Assembly (NCBI GenBank): GCA_900541195.1
Contig: UQIY01000060.1
Location: 1 to 9,822 of the forward strand
DNA: 9,822 nt
Reading direction: 5' to 3'
Source: an uncultured Collinsella sp.
GTDB lineage: Bacteria; Actinomycetota; Coriobacteriia; Coriobacteriales; Coriobacteriaceae
Shown: positions 1 to 5,840 of the stretch, piece after piece
Numbering within the stretch: position 1 is the stretch's first letter
Layout of the letters: the number at the start of each line of letters is the position of its first letter
Made by a program: the position numbers and the translations under genes
The notes under the pieces: generated by a model
What the model saw: the letters and a program-made list of their open reading frames with translations, nothing else
Told to the model about the DNA's origin: nothing
Database searches by the model: none

Positions 1-49
1 ACGAGATAGGCTCCGGTCTCGTGGGCTCGGAGATGTGTATAAGAGACAG
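1..49 (+). other. Illumina Nextera i7-side adapter (not genomic)
   Basis: Bases 31-49 are the Tn5 mosaic end AGATGTGTATAAGAGACAG. Bases 16-30 (GTCTCGTGGGCTCGG) are the Nextera read-2 adapter. Bases 8-15 (AGGCTCCG) sit where the i7 index belongs; read in reverse it is CGGAGCCT, which I recall as index N720. Bases 1-7 (ACGAGAT) are the end of the P7 flow-cell sequence. Untrimmed adapter became part of the contig, so biological sequence starts at base 50. Confidence 0.98.
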
Positions 50-1070
50 CCTTGGGGATGGCGGGCGCTGCAGGTGCGGGGGTTGGGGCTGCTGCGGGTG
101 CCGAAGCCGGTGCCGGTCCGGGAATTTGGTCGCAAGCAGCGGTGGGCACGGACTCGATGACGGTCGCGGGCCCCGGCGTCGAGTCCGGCTTGGTCGTGGA
201 ATCTGCGGGCTCCACGGTGACGGGCGCGTCTGCAGCGGCAGTTTCAACCTCAGCCTGCGTCGCGTTCTCGTTCTCGACGCTCGACTTTGCCTCGATGGGC
301 GTGGATGCCATGGTGGTGATGCCGGCGTTGGCGTTCTCGGGGTCATAGACGACCGTGAGCGAGATGGCAGGCTGCGGTACCTCGGGCTCCGATGCCGCCT
401 CGGCAACGTCCTGTTCTGTGGGCTCTTCGGGCTGATCGTCCTCAGCCTCGTCGCCAAAGACATCGCTGTTTTGGAACGCAGGCGTTTCGGATAGGTTAGC
501 GGCTTCTTCGGCTGTCGACTTGGGAGCCTCGTTGAGCTCAGCAGTGGCTTCCTGCTCGGATATGACTACGGGCTCGGTCGTGGCAGCGATTTCGGTTTCG
601 GCTTCTGCCGTTACCTCAATAGCGACTTCGATCTCTGTCTCGGGCTCGGGTTCCGGCACGACTTCAACCATGGCTTCGGGCTCGGGACGCTTAACGTGCT
701 TGGGGCGCACGGCCTTGAGGTCCTTCTCGCCGCGCTTTTTCTTTTTGTAGGACTGCTTGGCGCCCTTGGCGGTCTTGGGCTTGTCCTCGCCCTTGGCAAG
801 CGCAGCATCCCAGGCCTCGTTGGCGATGACGGTGGCATACAGGCGGCCGCCTTTAAAGACGGTCAGCTTAATGCAGTCGTTAAGTTCCTCGAGCAGCTCG
901 CGCGTGGACTCAAAGCCCAGGTCATAAGCAGTCATGTCGCCTGCGGCGAGCGCCTCCTCGACCTGCGTCATAAACGTTTGCTTGCCGCATCCAATCGCAT
1001 CGCGTAGCAGGCGATACAGATAGATGTGGTTGCCCAGCGAAAGCGTGGGCCTAACTATTGTCTTGCTCAT
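50..1070 (-). CDS. Unknown protein, compact N-terminal domain plus Pro/Ala/Glu-rich tail (3' truncated)
   Basis: An open frame runs from ATG at 1070-1068 down to the adapter junction without a stop: 340 codons are visible and the C-terminus is missing. The start is supported by AGGAG (1082-1078) seven bases upstream. Residues 1-92 look globular (SKTIVRPTLSLGNHIYLYRL at 2-21, LGFESTRELLEEL at 51-63, VFKGGRLYATV at 71-81). The stretch around 49-81 vaguely recalls an OST-HTH/LOTUS-type winged helix, but this is a guess. A lysine/arginine-rich linker follows (97-128, with KKKK at 109-112). From about 129 to the end the sequence is low-complexity: alternating Pro-Glu and acidic Ala/Thr/Glu stretches, then Ala-Pro repeats (319-338). 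There is no signal peptide and no membrane helix in the visible part. The frame is real because the GC-rich third positions and the SD fit it, while the opposite-strand frames give only Gly/Cys/Arg-rich nonsense. I do not recognise a function. Confidence 0.8.
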
Positions 1071-1082
1071 GGCAAATCTCCT

Positions 1083-1098
1083 CTTTACACATGTAAAG
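1083..1098. promoter_or_regulatory. Small inverted repeat abutting the SD of the minus-strand gene
   Basis: CTTTACA-CA-TGTAAAG is a perfect 7-bp inverted repeat with a 2-base centre. It lies directly upstream of the AGGAG ribosome binding site of the gene starting at 1070. The position suits an operator or a small leader structure that hides the SD. No regulator can be named, and a dyad of this size could be chance. Confidence 0.3.
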
Positions 1099-1142
1099 CA
1101 TCTTACCATCGCATAGCGTTCGCCATGGCGGCGCCCAAGGCA

Positions 1143-1176
1143 AACGGGCGCGAACCGCTGTCGATTCGCGCCCGTT
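1143..1176 (-). terminator. Hairpin downstream of the membrane-protein gene
   Basis: AACGGGCGCGAA (1143-1154) pairs perfectly with TTCGCGCCCGTT (1165-1176) around a 10-base loop. It starts 35 bases beyond the stop of the minus-strand gene ending at 1211. Read on the minus strand the stem is followed by only a weak T-run (GTTTGCCTT), so it may be an imperfect intrinsic terminator. It separates the two minus-strand genes and leaves about 70 bases for a separate promoter for the downstream one. Confidence 0.65.
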
Positions 1177-1210
1177 ATACAGGTCGGTTATCTATGAGAG
1201 GCAAATGTGC

Positions 1211-2173
1211 TTAGTTGCCCGATGCCGCGCCTTGGCTCGAGTTGTCAGATGCCGTGCCGGACGCGGTTCCGCTCGAGCTGTTCGAGCTGTTGGTGTTGCT
1301 GCTGTCTGTTGTGCCCGTTCCCGACGTGGTGTCGCTCGTCTGGCCGCCCGTGCTCGGCTGCGAACCGTCAGTCGTTTGGCTTGAGTCGGTCGTGCCGGAC
1401 GGCGTGCCACTGTTGGCCGTAGAGGAATCGGGCCCCTGCGATTGGTTTTGGGTGTTCGAGGACGAATTGGCAGAGGTAGAACTGTCTTGCGTATCGTCCG
1501 TCTGTGCCTGCTGATCCTGCGACTGGGTGTTGCCATTTGCATCGCTTTCCGTCGTGCGCGACGAAAGGATTGGCTCGGGGCGCTCGCCCAGACCCTCACC
1601 GGCGGTGGTGATAAGGATGGCGCCGGCGCAGGCGATGACCGCGACGATGGCGATGGCGATCGAGAAGACGATGACCTTCTTTTGCGTCTGACTGCGCTCT
1701 GCCGCCGCCTTGGCGCGCAGGCTGTCGGGAGCAACGCGCGCCGTGGTCGCGCGCCCCGCAATCTGGCGCATCTCCTGCGTAGTCGCGGCGCCGCCCAGGT
1801 GCTCCTCGGCATTAAACTCAACGGGCTCGTAGGCGCCGGCGGGGTAGTCGACGGCGGCGTGCGTACCTTTGATGGCTTCGGCGCTGGCAGAGATAAAGTG
1901 GCGGTAGACCTGCGATGACACAACGGTGATGACCGAGCTCACGGCGGCGCCAATTACTGAACCAGCGATACCAATCTTGGAGGCAAGTGCGACGCTCGTG
2001 GCGGCAGCTGCGGCGCCGGCGATGATCTGGGGAATGGAAATGTCGTCAAACAGGCCCTTTTTGGGCGCGATGGCCATGGTCTGTCCGATGGAATGGTTCT
2101 CGTGCACGCCGTTGTTGAGCGATGCTGGCGTCATGACGCGCGTGCGCGGCGCGTCGGTGTACTTGGTTGTCAT
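1211..2173 (-). CDS. Unknown membrane protein with Ser/Thr/Asn/Gln-rich tail
   Basis: 320 residues. I chose ATG at 2173-2171 over the longer in-frame start at 2269 because GGAGG (2185-2181) stands seven bases upstream and the extra 32 residues look like translated intergenic DNA. The N-terminus (1-40) is hydrophilic. Residues 47-88 form a long Ala/Gly/Ile/Val-rich stretch that could be two short helices or a hairpin (PQIIAGAAAAATSVALASKI, then GIAGSVIGAAVSSVITVV). A soluble, Ala/Arg/Glu-rich part spans 90-165. KK at 165-166 leads into a clear transmembrane helix (167-190, VIVFSIAIAIVAVIACAGAI). Residues 205-320 are almost only Ser, Thr, Gly, Asn, Gln, Asp and Pro, like a disordered and possibly glycosylated extracellular stalk. 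There is no LPXTG motif or cleavable signal peptide. A hairpin follows the gene. The family is not recognised; a cell-surface or envelope role is inference from architecture only. Confidence 0.85.
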   Translation of the reverse strand: MTTKYTDAPRTRVMTPASLNNGVHENHSIGQTMAIAPKKGLFDDISIPQIIAGAAAAATSVALASKIGIAGSVIGAAVSSVITVVSSQVYRHFISASAEAIKGTHAAVDYPAGAYEPVEFNAEEHLGGAATTQEMRQIAGRATTARVAPDSLRAKAAAERSQTQKKVIVFSIAIAIVAVIACAGAILITTAGEGLGERPEPILSSRTTESDANGNTQSQDQQAQTDDTQDSSTSANSSSNTQNQSQGPDSSTANSGTPSGTTDSSQTTDGSQPSTGGQTSDTTSGTGTTDSSNTNSSNSSSGTASGTASDNSSQGAASGN

Positions 2174-2282
2174 ACGGGGTCCTCCCGGTGTAAATCTGCT
2201 TCGTTTCGTGTAGCCATCAGGGTACCCACCAGATGTGAATCGTACGTGACATTTAACAGATACCATCAACTCATCAATAGCT

Positions 2283-2295
2283 CACCAAGTTGGTG
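2283..2295. promoter_or_regulatory. Palindrome in the divergent intergenic region before nadE
   Basis: CACCAA-G-TTGGTG is a perfect 6-bp inverted repeat with a one-base centre. It lies about 28 bases upstream of the nadE -10 element and between two divergent genes, where an operator would be expected. I cannot match it to a known NAD regulator site. The 203-base gap (2174-2376) otherwise holds the nadE promoter and the SDs of both genes. Confidence 0.3.
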
Positions 2296-2322
2296 GGATG
2301 CGGTTGCACCCGGCGGTTGAAC

Positions 2323-2328
2323 TACAAT
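2323..2328 (+). promoter_or_regulatory. Probable -10 element for nadE
   Basis: TACAAT matches TATAAT in five of six positions and lies 48 bases before the nadE ATG, giving a leader of about 40 bases. No good -35 box is seen at 16-18 bases; TTGCAC (2304-2309) is only 13 bases away. Confidence 0.45.
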
Positions 2329-2376
2329 AGGGCTTGCTAATTGTTGTGAATGGCGTCTACGCACGGGAGCATTCTT

Positions 2377-4356
2377 ATGAATCTTCACCTTTCTCAGTCT
2401 GATGGCTTTTTGCGTGTGGCGGCGGCGTCGCCGCAGATTCGCGTGGCCGATGTCGAAGGCAATGCCGAGGTTGCGCTGGCGGCTGTTCGCGAGGCTACCG
2501 AGCGCGGCGTTCGCGCGCTGGTGCTGCCCGAGCTCAACTTGTGCGGCTATACCGCGGCCGACCTGTTCCATAACCGCACGCTGCTGCATGCCTGTGAGGC
2601 CGCTCTGGTACATATCCTCGACGAGACTCGTGAGCTGCCGATTGTCTTTACCATCGGTCTTCCCGTTGCAGTTGCCGAGAATATCTACAACTGCGCCGCC
2701 GTGTGCTGCGCGGGCGAGCTTTTGGGTCTTACGGCCAAAAAGTATCTGCCCAACTATGGCGAGTTCTACGAGCGCCGCTGGTTTGCTCCGGCGCCTGCGG
2801 ATCCCGTGTGGGTTGAATTTGCCGGTCAGGGTCCGGTTCCGCTGGGTTCGGGGCTTGTCTACCGCTGCTGTGATGAGGGCGCCGAGGACCTGGTGCTGGG
2901 CGTTGAGGTCTGTGAGGACCTGTGGGTGCCGGCGCCGCCTTCGACCGAGATGGCGCTTGCCGGTGCGACGGTGATTCTCAACCCGTCGGCCTCGGATGAG
3001 ATTATCGGTAAGGCAGACTATCGCCGCAGTCTCATCTCCAATCAGAGTGCGCGCCTGTACTGCGCCTATGCCTATGCGGATGCGAGCGAGGGCGAGTCCA
3101 CGACCGATATGGTCTTTGCAGGCGAGAACCTTATCTACGAAAACGGCTCCAAGCTCGCCGCCACCAAACTGCTTACCTGCGATATGGCCGTCGCCGATGT
3201 CGATCTTGACCGTCTGGTTGCCGAGCGCCGTCGCTCGACGACGTGGACGCGCGCGGACGATGCGCCGGAGGCCACGACCGTTGAATTTTCGTTTGAGGGC
3301 GTGCTGGCAGACGAACCTGTCCTGCGCGATGCCTGCGATATCGACCGTGTCTTCCCCCGTGCGCCCTTTGTGCCGGCCGACCATGGCGACCTGGCCGAGC
3401 GTTGCGAGACCATCCTCGACCTGCAGACCGCCGGCCTCAAGACCCGCCTTGCCCATACGGGTACCAAGGCTGCAGTCATCGGTCTTTCGGGCGGCCTGGA
3501 CTCCACGCTGGCACTGCTCGTGACAGTTCGCGCCTTCGATGCACTGGGGCTGCCGCGCACCGGTATCACAGCCGTGTCCATGCCCGGCTTTGGCACGACG
3601 CATCGCACTAAGTCCAACGCCGAGTCGCTCGCTCACGACCTGGGTGTGAGCTTCCGCGAGGTTTCGATCCACGCGGCTGTGGAACAGCACTTCAAGGACA
3701 TAGAGCACGATCCGACCGTGCAGGACGTGACCTACGAGAACAGCCAGGCCCGCGAGCGTACGCAGATTCTGATGGATCTGGCCAACCAGGCCGGCGGTTT
3801 TGTCATCGGCACGGGCGACCTGTCGGAGCTGGCGCTCGGGTGGGCTACCTATAACGGCGACCACATGAGTATGTACGCCGTTAACGCGAGCGTGCCCAAG
3901 ACGCTCGTGCGTCACTTGGTGCGCTATGCTGCCGATGTCTTTGGCGGACGTATTGCCGAGGTCTTGCTCGATATCCTCGATACGCCGGTGTCCCCCGAGC
4001 TTCTGCCGCCCACGGGCGACGGCGAGATTGCGCAGAAGACCGAGGATTTGGTGGGCCCGTACGAGCTGCACGACTACTTCCTCTACTACCTGCTGCGTTT
4101 TGGCTTTGAGCCGGGCAAGATCTACCGCATGGCACTCAAGAGCTTTGAGGGCGTCTACGATGCCAAGACCGTCCACACGTGGCTGCGTACGTTCTACCGT
4201 CGATTCTTTGCCCAGCAGTTTAAGCGCAGCTGCCTGCCCGATGGTCCCAAGGTGGGCTCGGTGACGCTCAGCCCGCGCGGCGATTGGCGTATGCCGAGTG
4301 ACGCTAGCTCGCGTCTGTGGCTTGCGCAGATCGACGCGCTCAATCCAGTTGACTAA
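2377..4356 (+). CDS. nadE: Glutamine-dependent NAD+ synthetase
   Basis: 659 residues. The enzyme amidates nicotinic acid adenine dinucleotide to NAD+ using ATP and ammonia released from glutamine, the last step of NAD synthesis in the cytoplasm. The N-terminal half is a nitrilase-type glutaminase with the expected triad: Glu52 (VLPELNLCGY), Lys121 (LTAKKYLPNYGEFYERR) and Cys179 (LGVEVCEDLW). The C-terminal half is the synthetase domain with the ATP PP-loop SGGLDS (371-376), the GTGDLSELALGW segment and a PTGDGEIAQKTEDLVGPYEL segment typical of this subfamily. Length is close to the two-domain actinobacterial enzyme (about 680). ATG at 2377 was chosen because GGGAG (2365-2369) lies seven bases upstream; the ATG at 2350 has no SD. 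It is divergent from the membrane-protein gene and followed by a hairpin before the aminotransferase. All key residues are intact. Confidence 0.97.
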   Translation: MNLHLSQSDGFLRVAAASPQIRVADVEGNAEVALAAVREATERGVRALVLPELNLCGYTAADLFHNRTLLHACEAALVHILDETRELPIVFTIGLPVAVAENIYNCAAVCCAGELLGLTAKKYLPNYGEFYERRWFAPAPADPVWVEFAGQGPVPLGSGLVYRCCDEGAEDLVLGVEVCEDLWVPAPPSTEMALAGATVILNPSASDEIIGKADYRRSLISNQSARLYCAYAYADASEGESTTDMVFAGENLIYENGSKLAATKLLTCDMAVADVDLDRLVAERRRSTTWTRADDAPEATTVEFSFEGVLADEPVLRDACDIDRVFPRAPFVPADHGDLAERCETILDLQTAGLKTRLAHTGTKAAVIGLSGGLDSTLALLVTVRAFDALGLPRTGITAVSMPGFGTTHRTKSNAESLAHDLGVSFREVSIHAAVEQHFKDIEHDPTVQDVTYENSQARERTQILMDLANQAGGFVIGTGDLSELALGWATYNGDHMSMYAVNASVPKTLVRHLVRYAADVFGGRIAEVLLDILDTPVSPELLPPTGDGEIAQKTEDLVGPYELHDYFLYYLLRFGFEPGKIYRMALKSFEGVYDAKTVHTWLRTFYRRFFAQQFKRSCLPDGPKVGSVTLSPRGDWRMPSDASSRLWLAQIDALNPVD

Positions 4357-4394
4357 GGTTGGCTAAATTGAACCAATACGGGGTTTGCAAGCGT

Positions 4395-4400
4395 TACACT
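4395..4400 (+). promoter_or_regulatory. Possible -10 element for the aminotransferase gene
   Basis: TACACT, preceded by T, is the best -10-like hexamer between nadE and the aminotransferase. TTGAAC at 4368-4373 is a possible -35, but 21 bases away, longer than ideal. If used, transcription would start near 4407, upstream of the hairpin at 4425-4456, which would then lie inside the leader. Confidence 0.35.
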
Positions 4401-4424
4401 TTTGCAATCTGATGGCCCGTATCG

Positions 4425-4456
4425 CGCGGCGCTCTTGTCGGAGCGCTGCGTTTTTT
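4425..4456 (+). terminator. Strong intrinsic terminator, possibly a leader attenuator
   Basis: CGCGGCGCTC (4425-4434) pairs with GAGCGCTGCG (4441-4450) with one G-T wobble around a 6-base loop, followed at once by six T. This is a textbook rho-independent terminator. It stands 69 bases after the nadE stop but only 18 bases before the aminotransferase ATG, so it can end nadE transcripts and also gate transcription into the aminotransferase. Confidence 0.85.
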
Positions 4457-4474
4457 ATATTGAAAGGTGGCACC

Positions 4475-5638
4475 ATGCAGGCATCGCAGCGTCTCGACCG
4501 CTTTGGCGCGGAGGTCTTCGCCTCGCTCAACAACAAACTTCTCGCGCTGAAGGCCCAGGGCAAGACCATTTACAACATGAGCGTGGGCACGCCCGACTTT
4601 AAGCCGTACGGCCACGTGGTGGAGGCGCTCACACAAGCCGCCCAGGATCCCGAGATGTGGAAGTACGCCCTGCGCGACCTGCCCGAACTCAAGCAAGCCG
4701 TGTGCGATTACTATGAGCGTCGCTTTGGTGTCTCCGGCATTACGCCGTCCATGGTGCAGTCGTGCAACGGCACGCAGGAGGGCGTGGGCCATTTGGGCCT
4801 GGCCCTGCTCGATCCGGGCGACACTATTTTGGTTCCCGATCCGTGCTACCCGGTCTTTGAGGCGGGTGCCAAGATCGCCGATGCCAAGCTCGAGTACTAT
4901 CCGCTGGTTGCCGAGCACAATTACCTGCCCTATGTGGCGGGCATCGATCCCGAAGTGGCCGACCGCGCCAAGTATATGATCGTGTCGCTGCCCGCCAACC
5001 CGGTGGGCTCGGTGGGCACGCCCGAGATCTACGAGGAGATCATCGCTTTTGCCCGCGAGCACGACCTGCTCATCGTCCATGACAACGCGTACTCCGACAT
5101 CGTGTTCGACGGCGAGCCGGGCGGCAGCTTCTTGCAGTATCCCGGTGCGCTCGAGGTGGGCGTTGAGTTCTTCTCGCTCTCCAAGTCGTTTAACGTCACC
5201 GGTGCTCGCATCGGCTTTTTGGTCGGCCGCGAGGACGTGGTCTCTGCCTTTGCCAAGCTACGCAGCCAGATCGACTTCGGTATGTTCTTCCCGATCCAGA
5301 AGGCTGCTATCGCCTGCCTGAACGGTCCGCGTGATGAGGTCGAGGCGCAGCGTTTGAAGTACCAGGAGCGTCGCGATGCCCTGTGCGACGGTCTTGAGGG
5401 CCTGGGCTGGGAGCGTCCCAACGCGCATGGCTCCATGTTTGTGTGGGCCAAGCTTCCCGGTGGTCGCACCGATTCCATGACGTTTTGCGAGGAGCTCATG
5501 GAGAAGGCCGGTGTTGTGGTGACGCCGGGCGCGAGCTTTGGTCCTTCGGGCGAGGGACACGTGCGTATGGCGCTGGTTTTGCCGCCCGACCAGATCGCTT
5601 TGGCTGTCGAGGCCATCCGCGAAGCGGGCCTGTATTAG
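4475..5638 (+). CDS. PLP-dependent class I/II aminotransferase (LL-diaminopimelate aminotransferase-like)
   Basis: 387 residues, a normal length for fold-type I aminotransferases. Visible motifs: an N-terminal YNMSVGTPDFKP segment (33-44), phosphate-binding GTQEG (99-103), Asn175 in ANPVG, DNAYSD with Asp203 and Tyr206 contacting the cofactor, the PLP lysine Lys237 in SLSKSFNVTGARIGF, Arg245 binding phosphate, and Arg364 (VRMAL) binding the substrate carboxylate. Overall the protein resembles the DapL/class I group that moves amino groups to 2-oxoglutarate or pyruvate, but substrate cannot be decided from sequence alone, and alanine, aspartate or aromatic specificity is possible. The usual NPTG motif reads NPVG here. 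ATG at 4475 is chosen for AAGG (4464-4467) seven bases upstream. An in-frame ATG at 4412 would add a basic, hydrophobic 21-residue extension across the terminator hairpin and is less likely. ldh follows 201 bases later. Confidence 0.92.
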   Translation: MQASQRLDRFGAEVFASLNNKLLALKAQGKTIYNMSVGTPDFKPYGHVVEALTQAAQDPEMWKYALRDLPELKQAVCDYYERRFGVSGITPSMVQSCNGTQEGVGHLGLALLDPGDTILVPDPCYPVFEAGAKIADAKLEYYPLVAEHNYLPYVAGIDPEVADRAKYMIVSLPANPVGSVGTPEIYEEIIAFAREHDLLIVHDNAYSDIVFDGEPGGSFLQYPGALEVGVEFFSLSKSFNVTGARIGFLVGREDVVSAFAKLRSQIDFGMFFPIQKAAIACLNGPRDEVEAQRLKYQERRDALCDGLEGLGWERPNAHGSMFVWAKLPGGRTDSMTFCEELMEKAGVVVTPGASFGPSGEGHVRMALVLPPDQIALAVEAIREAGLY

Positions 5639-5720
5639 AAAGCTATTTCGGCTCGTCAATAGCTCGAAACCGATTTCGTGCAGTTATTTTACGAATTCTG
5701 CAAATAATTTCGGCAAACGG

Positions 5721-5750
5721 TCGATATTTGGCTGCGAATAGGAGCATAAT
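5721..5750 (+). promoter_or_regulatory. Probable ldh promoter
   Basis: TCGATA (5721-5726, four of six to TTGACA), an 18-base spacer, and CATAAT (5745-5750, five of six to TATAAT). It lies in the AT-richer 201-base gap between the aminotransferase and ldh. Predicted transcription start is near 5757. Small dyads also occur in the gap: AGCTATT/AATAGCT (5641-5647/5658-5664), CGAAA/TTTCG (5665-5669/5674-5678) and CAAATA/TATTTG (5701-5706/5725-5730). Their role is unknown. Confidence 0.45.
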
Positions 5751-5765
5751 CAAAGTCCCGATTGG

Positions 5766-5840
5766 ATGTATTGGGATTACGGCAAGCCGCTCGGGTCGTT
5801 CCCGGGCGGCTTGTTTGTGGAGAGAGATGGGAGTTTCTAA
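5766..5840 (+). CDS. Possible 24-residue leader peptide overlapping ldh
   Basis: An ATG nine bases after the predicted start of transcription opens a 24-codon frame beginning MYWDYGKPLGSF. It reads through the leader hairpin and stops at TAA 5838-5840, which overlaps the ldh start as TAATG. The overlap suggests translational coupling, and the aromatic start (Tyr-Trp-Asp-Tyr) recalls leader peptides. Against it: there is no SD before the ATG, and an open frame this short is common by chance in GC-rich DNA. Confidence 0.25.
   Translation: MYWDYGKPLGSFPGGLFVERDGSF
5783..5816 (+). terminator. Terminator-type hairpin in the ldh leader
   Basis: CAAGCCGCTCGGG (5783-5795) pairs with CCCGGGCGGCTTG (5801-5813), 13 bp with one G-T wobble and a 5-base loop, followed by TTTGT. 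It lies 145 bases after the aminotransferase stop and 24 bases before the ldh ATG. It may terminate the upstream gene, act as an attenuator for ldh, or stabilise the 5' end of the very abundant ldh mRNA. Confidence 0.65.

Noticed and set aside
21..494. 157-codon plus-strand frame at the left end
   Set aside because: It starts in adapter and gives a Gly/Arg/Cys-rich product; the real gene is on the minus strand with an SD.
2174..2269. N-terminal extension of the membrane protein from ATG at 2269
   Set aside because: No SD there, while ATG at 2173 has GGAGG at ideal distance; the extra residues look like translated intergenic DNA.
2350..2376. Upstream nadE start at 2350
   Set aside because: No ribosome binding site before it; the ATG at 2377 has GGGAG at seven bases.
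2266..4176. 636-codon open frame on the minus strand, opposite nadE
   Set aside because: The plus strand encodes an intact nadE with every catalytic motif. Long antisense frames are a known by-product of strong GC-third-position codon bias; the antisense product shows no recognisable domain.
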